Shown: positions 1 through 9,293, counted from the stretch's first letter. The stretch is DNA of 64,000 bases from UM-FILTER-47-13 sp964445195 (GCA_964445195.1 CAYUKA010000006.1:1-64000); one strand, 5' to 3'. Notes: generated by a model not told the origin, from the letters alone. Program-made: numbers and translations.

Positions 1-16
1 AAACCAAACCAGTGAC

Positions 17-1555
17 TCACTCTGGATCTGGTACCACTATGCGGGGCAGGTCAATCGCATAAGCCACGGCCGTGCCCGTATCATTGGAAATCAGCGCGCC
101 GTTGCGCCGCTGCGGCACGTCACCTTTATAAGGCTGGTACGAATGAAACAGCCGGTTCATAACGCCCGTGCCGCGCGTTTGTGTCAGAAAGCGGCTCTGG
201 TATCCAATCAGGCCGCGTGACGGCGCCAGGAATATCAGGCGGGTTTTCCCCGCCCCGCTCGCGCGCATATCCTGCATTTCAGCTTTGCGGCGATTCATAG
301 CGTCAATCACAGAGCTTGAAAACTCTTCATCGACATCGATAATCACTTCCTCGACCGGTTCCAGCGTCTGCCCGTTTTCTTCCTTAAACAATACCTGCGG
401 GCGGGACACCGTCAGTTCAAAATCCTCACGGCGCATCGTTTCAATCAAAACGCCGAGCTGAAGCTCGCCGCGGCCGCCAATCTCGAAAGAGTCCTTCTCC
501 TTGCTTTCCCGGAATGTAATCGCGACATTGGTTTCCGCTTCGGCCAGAAGACGCTCACGGATCATTGTCGATGTGACTTTCGAGCCTTCCCTGCCGGCAA
601 ACGGCGCGCTGTTGACGCTGATCGTAATCGCCATGGTCGGCGGATCGATCGGCGTCGATTGCAGCGGCGCATCCACCTCCGGCGCGCAAATCGTGTCTGC
701 AACGGAGGCCCGGGTCAGACCGGCAATACAGATAATGTCGCCGGCATGGACCTCACTGACCGGCAGGCGCTGCGTGCCCTCAAACATTAAAAGCTTGGTC
801 AGACGGCCACTCTCGATTTTTTGCCCCTCCAGATCCAGCGCCTTGACGGCATCATTGACCCTGGCCGAACCGTGCAAAACCCGTCCCGTCAGGCAGCGCC
901 CCAGGAAAGGATCAGAATCCAGCAACGTCGCCAGCATGGCGAACGGCCTGCCTTCCTCGACCGGCGGCGGCGGCACATGATCCCGTATCAGATCAAGCAG
1001 CGGATCAAGGTTTTCGCGCGGATCATCCAGTTCGCGGGTGCACCAGCCGTCACGGCCGGACGCATAAAGAATCGGAAAATCCAGCTGCTCGTCATTGGCA
1101 TCCAGGGACACAAACAGATCGAAGACCTCATCTACAACCTCTTCCGCCCGCGCATCGGCCCGGTCGATCTTGTTGATAATAACGATGGGCCGCAGGCCCT
1201 GCGCCAAAGCCTTACCCAGAACAAATTTTGTCTGGGGCATCGGGCCTTCGGCAGCGTCGGTCAGCAGAATCACCCCGTCGACCATATGCAGGATACGCTC
1301 AACCTCGCCGCCGAAATCGGCGTGGCCGGGCGTATCAATAATATTGATCCGGATATCGTCCCGGCGAATAGATGTGGGCTTGGCCAGGATGGTAATGCCG
1401 CGCTCTTTCTCCAGATCGCCGGAGTCCATAATGCAGGTTTCAACCGTCTGGTTCTCACGGAACATGCCGCTTTGTTTCATCAGGGAGTCAATCAGGGTCG
1501 TTTTGCCATGGTCAACGTGGGCGATAATGGCAATGTTACGCAGTTCGTGGGTCAT
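17..1555 (-). CDS. typA: Translational GTPase TypA/BipA, C-terminally shortened
   Basis: TypA is a ribosome-associated translational GTPase related to EF-G and LepA, involved in 50S assembly and stress adaptation. The N-terminus carries the P-loop HVDHGKTT (about residues 13-20), the switch region RGITILAK, DTPGHADFGGEV and NKIDR. Domain II and the EF-G-like domains III/V follow, including RGELQLGVL and GLIGYQSRFLT. Homologues are about 600 residues; this frame stops at 512. It matches the family up to TGTAVAYA, then reads about 12 unrelated residues (IDLPRIVVPDPE) and ends. The family's C-terminal RNA-binding region of about 90 residues is absent in this frame, and I do not see it in the other frames of the 60 bases left of the divergence. 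Assignment is secure; whether it is truncated, frameshifted or misassembled at the contig edge cannot be told here. Confidence 0.93.
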   Translation of the reverse strand: MTHELRNIAIIAHVDHGKTTLIDSLMKQSGMFRENQTVETCIMDSGDLEKERGITILAKPTSIRRDDIRINIIDTPGHADFGGEVERILHMVDGVILLTDAAEGPMPQTKFVLGKALAQGLRPIVIINKIDRADARAEEVVDEVFDLFVSLDANDEQLDFPILYASGRDGWCTRELDDPRENLDPLLDLIRDHVPPPPVEEGRPFAMLATLLDSDPFLGRCLTGRVLHGSARVNDAVKALDLEGQKIESGRLTKLLMFEGTQRLPVSEVHAGDIICIAGLTRASVADTICAPEVDAPLQSTPIDPPTMAITISVNSAPFAGREGSKVTSTMIRERLLAEAETNVAITFRESKEKDSFEIGGRGELQLGVLIETMRREDFELTVSRPQVLFKEENGQTLEPVEEVIIDVDEEFSSSVIDAMNRRKAEMQDMRASGAGKTRLIFLAPSRGLIGYQSRFLTQTRGTGVMNRLFHSYQPYKGDVPQRRNGALISNDTGTAVAYAIDLPRIVVPDPE

Positions 1556-1690
1556 AAGAGCACTCTGGTATCTGTAGCTGTAAAAATTACATATCCTGTA
1601 CAGAATTCGGGCAGAAAAGGGAAGGTTAATCCAGGGGGAACCATTAAAATGTGTGTCAGCCCGAATCGCCGGACAGAGGCGCGCGATTCT

Positions 1691-2179
1691 CTACATGACG
1701 GGTGTGTCATAGGTTTGAATATCAATACTCAGGTCACCATCAGGCCCTTCTAAAGTGGCGCTCTGGCCATCCAGAATCTCATTCAAACCCCCGACGGCGT
1801 CACCAAGGGCCTGGCCCGCTATATCGGCAATGTCCGGCGATATGCCGTTCGCAATCATTTCCTGCTGAATGGCGGCAATATCCAGCTGTACGTTCTCACC
1901 ATCCAGATGAATATGATCGCTGATATCCTGCTCATAACGGTTCTCGCTGCCTTCAATTTGTATCGTGAGTATCGGTCCGGTCATTTCGATGTTTGTCTGG
2001 GAATCGCCATTCCGGACAGCGCCAATCCGTGTACAGTCATCGGTAATTTGCTCTATATCCGGCAGATCGCCATTGGCAATCGCCGCATCCATTTTGTCCT
2101 GAAAGCAGGCTAATTGTTCGGCCCGGCCGGCCTTGTTATGTTCATGCAGGTCTTCTCTGGCAACGTGATCATCACTCAT
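1691..2179 (-). CDS. Hypothetical acidic protein
   Basis: About 162 residues if started at the ATG giving MSDDHVARED; a GTG start at 2239 would add 20 residues, but these overlap an AT-rich, promoter-like stretch. No family is recognised. The protein is acidic and soluble, with no signal peptide or membrane segment. The N-terminal part is helical and charged with two cysteines (LACFQDK, DDCTRIG). The C-terminal half has a glycine- and aspartate-rich stretch ending in DLSIDIQTYDTPVM. It lies downstream of nothing obvious, on the same strand as typA, with a 135-bp gap before typA. Coding is supported mainly by length and composition. Confidence 0.6.
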   Translation of the reverse strand: MSDDHVAREDLHEHNKAGRAEQLACFQDKMDAAIANGDLPDIEQITDDCTRIGAVRNGDSQTNIEMTGPILTIQIEGSENRYEQDISDHIHLDGENVQLDIAAIQQEMIANGISPDIADIAGQALGDAVGGLNEILDGQSATLEGPDGDLSIDIQTYDTPVM

Positions 2180-2357
2180 AACGCCCATTATTGGACATAA
2201 TTTATAAGAATATCTTAACAAAAGCGCCTGAAACCACACACAGCCTCTTGTCTATACAGCAAACAACCCGTACCCTTTAGCAGTATGGCTTTGCACTGAG
2301 TTTTACGATTTTGCGACGCATAATCAAAAAATATGCACGAAAATCCGTGGAAGGATC

Positions 2358-2405
2358 ATTCTATATCTTGACATCATCGCACCGCTATAACACTATATAT
2401 TGTGT
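2358..2405 (+). promoter_or_regulatory. Tandem NrdR boxes overlapping the nrdHIEF promoter
   Basis: Positions 2390-2405 read acactatatattgtgt, a full match to the NrdR-box consensus acaCwAtATaTwGtgt. A second, weaker box at 2358-2373 keeps the core ctatatcttg. Their starts are 32 bp apart, three helical turns, the usual NrdR tandem spacing. TTGACA at 2368-2373 lies in the upstream box. A plausible -10 (actata/tatata, 2392-2399) lies in the downstream box, so bound repressor would cover both promoter elements. NrdR itself is not in the window. Confidence 0.88.
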
Positions 2406-2545
2406 CTGAAAGACGTTCTCTGTCTGAAAACGTTTTTCCAAAACTCTATCTTGCATATCAAACTCGTAGACAATTTCTGCCCGAAATTGCCTGCCCCTCA
2501 GCTATCGCCTGTTTCAAGCGGTATTGACGAAGAAAGGAAATGAGA

Positions 2546-2764
2546 ATGGTAATCGTTTACAGCAAGCCGGCCTGCGTTCAGTGCACCGCAACCACCCGTG
2601 AAATGGACCGTAAGGGCATTGAATATACCTATGTCGACCTGACCGAAGACCAGACCGCCATGGAAAAAGTCATGAATATGGGATACAGGCAGGCGCCCGT
2701 CGTCGTCGCCGGCGACGAACACTGGGCCGGGTTCCGCCCCGACAAAATCGGCGCGCTGGTTTAA
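2546..2764 (+). CDS. nrdH: Glutaredoxin-like NrdH redoxin
   Basis: Small thiol-disulfide carrier that re-reduces the class Ib ribonucleotide reductase NrdE. It shows the N-terminal strand VIVYSKPAC, the redox motif CVQC, and the NrdH-type C-terminal signature APVVVAGDEHWAGFRPDKI. Length of 72 residues is normal. I chose the ATG at 2546 because AAAGG at 2533-2537 is correctly spaced for it; the ATG at 2540 sits only 2 bases after that sequence. First gene of nrdHIEF, directly downstream of the NrdR-box promoter. Confidence 0.95.
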   Translation: MVIVYSKPACVQCTATTREMDRKGIEYTYVDLTEDQTAMEKVMNMGYRQAPVVVAGDEHWAGFRPDKIGALV

Positions 2765-2801
2765 TAACAACTGTTAAAGATATCACCCAGAGACCGTCAA
2801 C

Positions 2802-3284
2802 ATGGATCCCCTGATCGTTTATTATTCAAGCCCCTCAGGTAATACGCATCGATTCGCCAAAGCGCTGGGGATTCGGGCGATTCGGATTCCACTGTCGATG
2901 AAAGCCGATTGCCCGGTGCTTGATGAGCCCTATGTGCTGATCTGCCCGACCTATGCCGATGATGACGGCTCGAAAGCCGTGCCGAAACAGGTGATTCGCT
3001 TTTTGAACAGCCCGCAGAACCGGGCCTTTCTCGAAGGCGTCATCGGCACCGGCAACCGGAATTTCGGGGAGTTGTTCGCCCATGCCGGCCGGGTCATCTC
3101 CAGGAAATGCAACGTACCGCTGCTTTACAAGCTGGAACTCAGCGGCACGCAAACTGATCTCATAAATGTTAGAAAGGGAATGGAAAAACTATGGACATCC
3201 TTGAGCGTAAAGACTCTGACACCGCCGCTGCAGACAATGACGGTGGACACCATAAACAAACGGACGGGAACACCGGCGCAATGA
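2802..3284 (+). CDS. nrdI: Flavodoxin-like NrdI, class Ib RNR activator
   Basis: NrdI supplies the oxidant that assembles the dimanganese-tyrosyl radical cofactor of NrdF. The family pattern is clear: VYYSSPSGNTHRFAKALG for the FMN phosphate loop, VPKQVIRFLN, GVIGTGNRNFG and ELSGTQTDLINVRKGMEKLW. E. coli NrdI ends soon after this last motif. Here the frame runs on about 27 residues of low-information sequence and overlaps nrdE. Its stop overlaps the ATG at 3281 as ATGA, which argues for that nrdE start. Middle gene of the nrdHIEF operon. Confidence 0.95.
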   Translation: MDPLIVYYSSPSGNTHRFAKALGIRAIRIPLSMKADCPVLDEPYVLICPTYADDDGSKAVPKQVIRFLNSPQNRAFLEGVIGTGNRNFGELFAHAGRVISRKCNVPLLYKLELSGTQTDLINVRKGMEKLWTSLSVKTLTPPLQTMTVDTINKRTGTPAQ

Positions 3285-5509
3285 CACTGGATATAGAGTC
3301 GGACATGGGACTGTCACTGACACAGAAGAAAAATCCGTCCAGCACCAAAGAAGTGCTGGAGCGCGAGGCGCAGCGGGCGCAGGAAAAGCTCGCCGATCCT
3401 GAACTGGATTACCACGCGCTGAACGCAATGCTGAATATTTATGATGAAAACGGCCGGATCCAGTTCGACAAGGACAGGAAAGCGGCCCGCCAGTTTTTCC
3501 TCCAGCACGTCAACCAGAACACGGTTTTCTTCCATAACCTTGAGGAAAAGCTCGGCCACCTGGTGATGCAGGGCTATTATGAAAGCCACGTGCTCGAACA
3601 ATATGAGTTCGAGTTCATCCGCGATCTTTATGATTTCGCGTACGGACTGAAATTCCGCTTTTCCACGTTCCTCGGCGCATACAAATATTACACCAGCTAT
3701 ACGCTGAAAACCTTTGACGGCCAGCGTTATCTCGAGCGCTACGAAGACCGTACCGTGATGGTTGCCTTAACGCTGGCGCGCGGCGACGAAGCGATGGCGA
3801 AAAGCCTGGTTGAGGAAATCATCTCCGGCCGGTTCCAGCCGGCAACGCCGACCTTCCTGAATGCCGGCAAGAAGCAGCGCGGCGAGCTGGTTTCCTGCTT
3901 TTTGCTGCGCATCGAAGACAACATGGAGTCGATCGGGCGCAGCATAAATTCGGCGCTGCAACTCTCCAAACGCGGCGGCGGGGTGGCATTGCTGCTCTCC
4001 AACATCCGCGAGTTCGGTGCACCGATCAAAAAAGTTGAGGGACAATCGTCCGGCGTCATTCCGATTATGAAACTGCTTGAAGACTCGTTTTCTTACGCGA
4101 ACCAGTTGGGCGCGCGTCAGGGGGCCGGGGCGGTTTACCTGAACGCCCACCACCCCGACATTATGCGCTTCCTTGATACCAAGCGCGAAAATGCCGATGA
4201 AAAAATCCGGATCAAAACGCTCTCGCTTGGCGTGGTTATTCCTGACATTACGTTCGAACTGGCGAAAAACAACGAGTATATGTATCTGTTCTCGCCTTAT
4301 GATGTCGAGCGTGTCTATGGCGTGCCGTTCTCGGAAATCTCGGTAACGGAAAAATACCACGAGATGGTCGATAACAAGCGCATCCGCAAGAAAAAGATCA
4401 AGGCGCGTGAATTCTTTACGACGCTGGCCGAGATCCAGTTCGAATCCGGCTATCCCTATATCATGTTCGAAGACAATGTGAACAAGGCCAACGCCGTCCA
4501 CGGCAAGATTACAATGAGCAATCTGTGCTCCGAAATCCTGCAAGTCAGCGATGCCAGCACATTTAAGGCCAATCTTGACTATGAGCATGTCGGCTCCGAC
4601 ATTTCCTGTAACCTTGGTTCGATGAATATTGCTAAGGCGATGGAATCGCCCGACTTCGGCAAGACGGTCGAGACGTCGATTCGCTCCCTGACCGCGGTAT
4701 CGGATATGAGCAACCTTGATTGTGTGCCGTCCGTTGCCAAGGGCAACAGCCGCTCGCACGCCATTGGTCTGGGGCAGATGAATTTGCACGGCTACCTGGC
4801 AACACGGGAAATTCACTATGATTCGGAAGAGGCTGTCGATTTCACCAATATGTATTTTTACACGGTGACCTATCACGCGATTCGGGCCTCCAACAAAATT
4901 GCCAGAGAACGCGGTGAAACCTTTGCTGATTTTGAGAAATCAAAATATGCCAGCGGTGAGTATTTCGACAAATACACTGAAAAAACCTGGGCGCCGGCAA
5001 CGGACAAAGTCAAAGCCCTGTTTGAAGATTCCGGCATTGATATTCCCACCCGGCAAGACTGGGAAGAGCTCAAGAAGTCAGTCATTGAGCACGGCATGTA
5101 TAACGCTTACCTGCAGGCTGTGCCGCCGACAGGGTCAATTTCCTACATCAATAATTCGACCTCATCGATCCACCCGATTGCCTCACAGATTGAAATCCGC
5201 AAAGAAGGCAAGATCGGCCGCGTTTACTACCCGGCCTATGGCCTGACCAATGAAAACCGCGAATACTATAAAGACGCCTATGAAATCGGTCCGGAAGCGC
5301 AAATCCGTGTCTACGCGGCGGCAACCCAGCATGTCGATCAGGGGCTGTCCTGTACGCTGTTCTTCCCGGATACGGCCACGACGCGCGATATCAACAAGGC
5401 GCAGATTTATGCCTGGAAGCACGGAATCAAGACCATTTATTACATCCGCCTGCGCCAGATGGCGCTGGAAGGCACCGAGATCGAAGGCTGCGTGTCCTGT
5501 AGCTTGTAA
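3281..5509 (+). CDS. nrdE: Ribonucleoside-diphosphate reductase class Ib, alpha subunit
   Basis: Catalytic subunit reducing ribonucleotides to deoxyribonucleotides with NrdF. It carries DYHALNAMLNIYDENG typical of NrdE, the active-site region GELVSCFLL, NLCSEIL and SCNLGSMN with radical/substrate residues, PPTGSISYINNSTSSIHP, the tyrosine pair near GIKTIYYIRLRQ, and the C-terminal CVSC thiol pair that accepts electrons from NrdH. From the ATG at 3281 it is 742 residues, slightly long for NrdE. An alternative ATG at 3191, with AAGGGA some 12 bases upstream, would add 30 charged residues and overlap nrdI by 94 bp. The 3281 start, coupled by ATGA to nrdI, is preferred but not certain. Confidence 0.96.
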   Translation: MTLDIESDMGLSLTQKKNPSSTKEVLEREAQRAQEKLADPELDYHALNAMLNIYDENGRIQFDKDRKAARQFFLQHVNQNTVFFHNLEEKLGHLVMQGYYESHVLEQYEFEFIRDLYDFAYGLKFRFSTFLGAYKYYTSYTLKTFDGQRYLERYEDRTVMVALTLARGDEAMAKSLVEEIISGRFQPATPTFLNAGKKQRGELVSCFLLRIEDNMESIGRSINSALQLSKRGGGVALLLSNIREFGAPIKKVEGQSSGVIPIMKLLEDSFSYANQLGARQGAGAVYLNAHHPDIMRFLDTKRENADEKIRIKTLSLGVVIPDITFELAKNNEYMYLFSPYDVERVYGVPFSEISVTEKYHEMVDNKRIRKKKIKAREFFTTLAEIQFESGYPYIMFEDNVNKANAVHGKITMSNLCSEILQVSDASTFKANLDYEHVGSDISCNLGSMNIAKAMESPDFGKTVETSIRSLTAVSDMSNLDCVPSVAKGNSRSHAIGLGQMNLHGYLATREIHYDSEEAVDFTNMYFYTVTYHAIRASNKIARERGETFADFEKSKYASGEYFDKYTEKTWAPATDKVKALFEDSGIDIPTRQDWEELKKSVIEHGMYNAYLQAVPPTGSISYINNSTSSIHPIASQIEIRKEGKIGRVYYPAYGLTNENREYYKDAYEIGPEAQIRVYAAATQHVDQGLSCTLFFPDTATTRDINKAQIYAWKHGIKTIYYIRLRQMALEGTEIEGCVSCSL

Positions 5510-5539
5510 ATTAGAGATTAGAGAAGAAGGAGCGATAAA

Positions 5540-6568
5540 ATGAGTGCAGATATTCAACTCGACACGCCCCCGGGCGCCGATCACATACACGCCGGAAAGG
5601 CACAGACACCGAAGCTGAACCGTATCCAGGCGATTAACTGGAACCGGCTGATTGATGAGAAAGACCTGGAAGTCTGGAACCGGCTGACATCGAATTTCTG
5701 GCTGCCGGAAAAAGTGCCGCTCTCTAATGACGTGCCGTCATGGGGCACACTGACCGGGGACGAGCAGCGCCTGACGATCCGGGTGTTTACCGGCCTGACC
5801 CTGCTCGATACGATCCAGAATGTCGTCGGCGCGCCGACCCTGATGGACGATGCGGTCACGCCGCACGAAGAAGCGGTCTTAAGCAACATTTCGTTCATGG
5901 AGGCCGTCCATGCGCGTTCCTATTCCTCGATTTTCTCAACGCTGTGTTCGATGCGCGATGTCGATGACGCCTATCTGTGGAGCGAGGAGAACGAGCACCT
6001 GCAGCGCAAATCCGATCTGATCATGAAAGAGTACAAGGCCGATGACCCGCTGAAGCGGAAGATCGCCAGCGTCTTCCTGGAGAGCTTTTTGTTCTATTCC
6101 GGCTTTTACCTGCCGATGCACTGGTCGAGCCGCGGCAAGCTGACCAACACCGCCGACCTGATCCGCCTGATCATCAAGGACGAGGCCGTGCACGGCTATT
6201 ATATCGGTTACAAGTTCCAGAAAGCTTATGCCGAACTGACCCCGATGGAGCAGATGGAAGTAAAGAATTTCGCTATCGACCTGCTGATGGATTTGTATGA
6301 TAACGAGGTTAAATATACAGAGAGCCTGTATGATGATGTCGGTCTGACCGACGAGGTTAAAACCTTCCTGCATTACAACGCCAACAAGGCGCTGATGAAT
6401 CTGGGATTCGACCCGATGTTCCCGCCGGAAATCTCCAGCCCCAGCCCGGCGATTATGGCCGCGCTGTCGCCCAATGCCGACGAAAATCATGACTTCTTCT
6501 CCGGCTCCGGCTCTTCCTACGTCATGGGCAAGGCCGAGGAAACAGAGGACGAAGACTGGGACTTCTAA
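5540..6568 (+). CDS. nrdF: Ribonucleoside-diphosphate reductase class Ib, beta subunit
   Basis: Ferritin-like radical subunit of class Ib RNR. Metal ligand motifs are visible: the Asp region near QRLTIRVFTGLTLLDT, HEEAVLSNISFMEAVHARSYS (Glu and His ligands) and IKDEAVHGYYIGYKFQ (second Glu/His pair). The YSSIF region places the expected radical tyrosine. At 342 residues it is slightly longer than average. The acidic C-terminal tail ending DEDWDF is the NrdE docking peptide type. A strong ribosome site, aagaaggag, precedes the ATG. Last gene of the operon, 30 bp after nrdE. Confidence 0.96.
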   Translation: MSADIQLDTPPGADHIHAGKAQTPKLNRIQAINWNRLIDEKDLEVWNRLTSNFWLPEKVPLSNDVPSWGTLTGDEQRLTIRVFTGLTLLDTIQNVVGAPTLMDDAVTPHEEAVLSNISFMEAVHARSYSSIFSTLCSMRDVDDAYLWSEENEHLQRKSDLIMKEYKADDPLKRKIASVFLESFLFYSGFYLPMHWSSRGKLTNTADLIRLIIKDEAVHGYYIGYKFQKAYAELTPMEQMEVKNFAIDLLMDLYDNEVKYTESLYDDVGLTDEVKTFLHYNANKALMNLGFDPMFPPEISSPSPAIMAALSPNADENHDFFSGSGSSYVMGKAEETEDEDWDF

Positions 6569-6673
6569 CGGCGTTATGACCATCGTCTTCCATTACAATT
6601 AATTAAGTCGCCAACCGGCGTCATCGCACCTATATTGATACCGGCGTATCAATCAGTGTGGCCCGGTGGAAAC

Positions 6674-8083
6674 GTGCGTAAGCTTTATTCTTTATTTTCA
6701 TGCGCCTGCATAGCGATGGGCCTGACGGCCTGCACGCCGCATCACTTTATTGAAAGCGCGCGGCCCGCTGTCACAGCGCCAGACGCCTTTCCGGCGGCTG
6801 TATCGGCACAAACAATGCCGCAGGAGCTGCAGGAACCATGGTGGCAGAGCTTTGCCCGGCCGCCGCTTGATGAAATGATCGCCGCCGCCTTTGCCAACAA
6901 CCAGGATATCCGGCAGGCCATCGCCGTATTGCGGCAAGCTGACGCCCTGACCCGTGAAACCGGCGCCGACCGCCTGCCGCAAATCGACGGTGAAGGCGAT
7001 ATCGCCAAAAGCTGGCGCGGCAGCGGCGCCCAAAACAGCACCCGCGCGCTGGGCGCGGCCTTATCGTGGGAAATTGACGTCTTTAACCGTATTGGCGCGG
7101 CGGCGCGGGCAGACCGGTTTGAAGCGCGGGCAAGGACGGAAGACATTGAAACCGTCAAACTGTCACTGAGCGCCGAACTGGCAACGGCCTATTTTGGTGC
7201 CGCAGCCGCACACCGGCGGCTGGCGCTGCTGAAAGAGCAGGTCCGGCTTGATAAGGAATTGCAGGATTTGCTGGAACTGCGTTTTGATAACGGCGTCGGC
7301 ACCAGTGTTGACGTGCTGCGCCAGCAGGCGCGGGTCGCCGACAGCGAAACCCTGATCCCGCTGGCCGAGGCCGATCTGGCGGTATTTGAAAACCGGATTG
7401 ATGTATTACTGGGTCAGGCCCCTGACGGACAACGGCGGGTACCGGCGGCGGAAACGCTGAATTTCGATGAAACGCTGCCCCCGATCGGCGTACCGGCGTC
7501 CCTGTTGCTCAACCGGCCCGATTTACGGGCGCTGCAGTCCGATCTGTTTGCCGCCGATGCCGATATCGCGGCGGCGATTGCCGACCGCCTGCCGCAAATC
7601 ACGCTGGACGCCCACTATGGCTACAGCGATACAGCCGCCTTTAGCGGCCCGGTATCAATGATTATGGGCGCGTTCGTCCAACCCCTGCTGGACTGGGGCA
7701 AGCGCAAAGCGGCGGTGGAACGCAATAAGGCCCTGTATGAAGAAAAGCTGGCCGAGTTTACGCAGGCTTATCTGGAAGCTGTTGAAGATGTTGAAAACGC
7801 GCTGGTGCGCGAGGACAAGCAGCGCGAGTTTTTAGAGCGCCTGAACCGGCAGCGGCAAACCCTGCAGGAAACCGTCGATGCGTCCGAAGACCGTTATACG
7901 CAGGGCGTTGACGATTACCTGCCGGTGATCGATGCGCTACAGGAACTGCGCAATGTCGAGCGTGATCTCATCACCGAACAGCTTGAACTGGTCAATATCC
8001 GCATCACATTATTCCGGGCGATCGGCGGTCCCCTGGAAACAGTAGCCACAGAAGAAGATAAAGCGGCAGGAGAAACAGAATGA
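6674..8083 (+). CDS. RND efflux outer-membrane lipoprotein, NodT/OprM family
   Basis: TolC-fold outer-membrane channel of a tripartite pump. From the GTG at 6674 the protein starts VRKLYSLFSC and has a lipoprotein signal ending L-T-A-C, with the lipidated Cys at about residue 20. The reading frame is open upstream to 6635, but that extension would precede the signal peptide. NodT-family marks include WWQSF near the mature N-terminus, LSWEIDVFNR, the ELATAYF helix, LLNRPDLRALQ and QPLLDWGKRKA, with the two-fold TolC domain repeat. About 469 residues, normal. Its stop overlaps the start of the adaptor gene as ATGA. The pump substrate is not predictable. Confidence 0.92.
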   Translation: MRKLYSLFSCACIAMGLTACTPHHFIESARPAVTAPDAFPAAVSAQTMPQELQEPWWQSFARPPLDEMIAAAFANNQDIRQAIAVLRQADALTRETGADRLPQIDGEGDIAKSWRGSGAQNSTRALGAALSWEIDVFNRIGAAARADRFEARARTEDIETVKLSLSAELATAYFGAAAAHRRLALLKEQVRLDKELQDLLELRFDNGVGTSVDVLRQQARVADSETLIPLAEADLAVFENRIDVLLGQAPDGQRRVPAAETLNFDETLPPIGVPASLLLNRPDLRALQSDLFAADADIAAAIADRLPQITLDAHYGYSDTAAFSGPVSMIMGAFVQPLLDWGKRKAAVERNKALYEEKLAEFTQAYLEAVEDVENALVREDKQREFLERLNRQRQTLQETVDASEDRYTQGVDDYLPVIDALQELRNVERDLITEQLELVNIRITLFRAIGGPLETVATEEDKAAGETE

Positions 8084-9180
8084 ATATCTTGAGAACGTCT
8101 ATGATAACGGTTCTGGGCGCTTTATTATTTGCCGTACCAGCACAGGCACAGCCAGGCGGCGGGCCGCCACAGGCGACACCGGTTATCGTGGCAATCGCGC
8201 AGGAAAAACCGTTCAGCGACAAGGTTGAAGCGCTTGGCACGCTGCGGGCGAATGAGAGTGTTGACCTGACGTCGACCGTAACCGAATTTGTCACCCGGAT
8301 TCATTTTGAAGACAACCAGACGGTCAAGCAGGGCGATGTCCTGGTTGAAATGGATGCGGCCGAAGAGCGGGCCGAACTGGAAGAGCAGACATCGTTTCTG
8401 GCCGAAGCCGAACGGCAGGTTCAGCGGCTGGAACCGCTGGTCGAAAAAGGCGCGGCCTCCGAGTCCGTACTTGATGAGCGGCGGCGCGAGAAACTGAGCG
8501 CGCAGGCCCGGATTAACGCCATTCAGTCCCGCATCGACCAGCGCGTTATCAGGGCGCCGTATGACGGTGTTCTCGGCCTGCGCAATATCAGTATCGGCGC
8601 CTTGGCCCAGCCCGGCACGATGATCACGACGATTGATGATATCAGCGTCATGAAGCTCGATTTTTCGGTGCCGGAAGTGTTCCTGTCGACCCTGAACACA
8701 GGCGTTGAGATCGCCGCCACCAGCGAAGCCTATCCCGGTCAGACGTTCCGCGGCCGAATTTCCGGCATCGACAGCCGGGTCGACCCGGTCACGCGGGCGA
8801 TCCGGGCGCGCGCGCTCATTGACAATGCGGGCGGGCTTCTGAAACCCGGCCTGCTGATGAAAGTCGAACTGCAGAAAAACCCGCGCCGGACTCTGGTCGT
8901 GCCGGAAGAGGCCTTGATTATCGACGGCAGCGATCATTTCGTGCTGGCGGTTATTGAACAGGACGGCCGACACGTCGCCGACCGGCGCAAGGTCACTGTC
9001 GGCGCGCGGCAATTCGGCACAGCCGAGATTACCGATGGCCTTACAGACGGCGTGCAGATTATTACCCACGGCACGCTGCGCGTGCGCCCCGGCGCGGCTG
9101 TGACGATCACGGCCGTGGAAGAGAATGATGAAACGCTGCGTGAATTGCTAGGGCAAAAAATTAATGAAGCAGAACAATAA
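8080..9180 (+). CDS. RND efflux periplasmic adaptor (membrane fusion protein)
   Basis: Periplasmic adaptor bridging inner-membrane RND transporter and outer-membrane channel. The N-terminal signal peptide ends near AQAQPGGG. The lipoyl half-motifs flank a short coiled-coil hairpin: SVDLTSTVTEFVTRIHFEDNQ..KQGDVLVEMD, then RAPYDGVLGLRNISIGALAQPG. Beta-barrel and membrane-proximal domains follow (KLDFSVPE, GRISGIDSRVDPVTRAIRARA, LLKPGLLMKVEL). The length of 366 residues fits the HAE1-associated adaptors. Translationally coupled to the preceding channel gene. Confidence 0.93.
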   Translation: MNILRTSMITVLGALLFAVPAQAQPGGGPPQATPVIVAIAQEKPFSDKVEALGTLRANESVDLTSTVTEFVTRIHFEDNQTVKQGDVLVEMDAAEERAELEEQTSFLAEAERQVQRLEPLVEKGAASESVLDERRREKLSAQARINAIQSRIDQRVIRAPYDGVLGLRNISIGALAQPGTMITTIDDISVMKLDFSVPEVFLSTLNTGVEIAATSEAYPGQTFRGRISGIDSRVDPVTRAIRARALIDNAGGLLKPGLLMKVELQKNPRRTLVVPEEALIIDGSDHFVLAVIEQDGRHVADRRKVTVGARQFGTAEITDGLTDGVQIITHGTLRVRPGAAVTITAVEENDETLRELLGQKINEAEQ

Positions 9181-9185
9181 GAATA

Positions 9186-9293
9186 CGTCATTGCGAGCAC
9201 GAACGAAGGGCGTGCGAAGCAATCCAGTAAACACTCTGGCCAGTAAACATTCTGGATTGCCGCGTCGGCGTTTCACGCCTCCTCGCAATGACG
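9186..9293. repeat. Intergenic palindromic repeat, copy 1
   Basis: About 108 bp between adaptor and permease genes. It begins cgtcattgcgag and ends ctcgcaatgacg, the reverse complement. The inner part contains gaagcaatccag on one side and ctggattgc on the other, so it can fold into a long hairpin. A second, shorter copy with the same ends and inner words lies at 57075-57159. Such elements are known as dispersed intergenic palindromes in several alphaproteobacteria. It may act at the RNA level between adaptor and permease. Confidence 0.85.

Noticed and set aside
821..1753. Long open frames opposite typA and inside nrdE (for example 3767-4876 minus)
   Set aside because: They lie antisense to clearly conserved genes, show no family pattern and arise from GC-rich codon bias.
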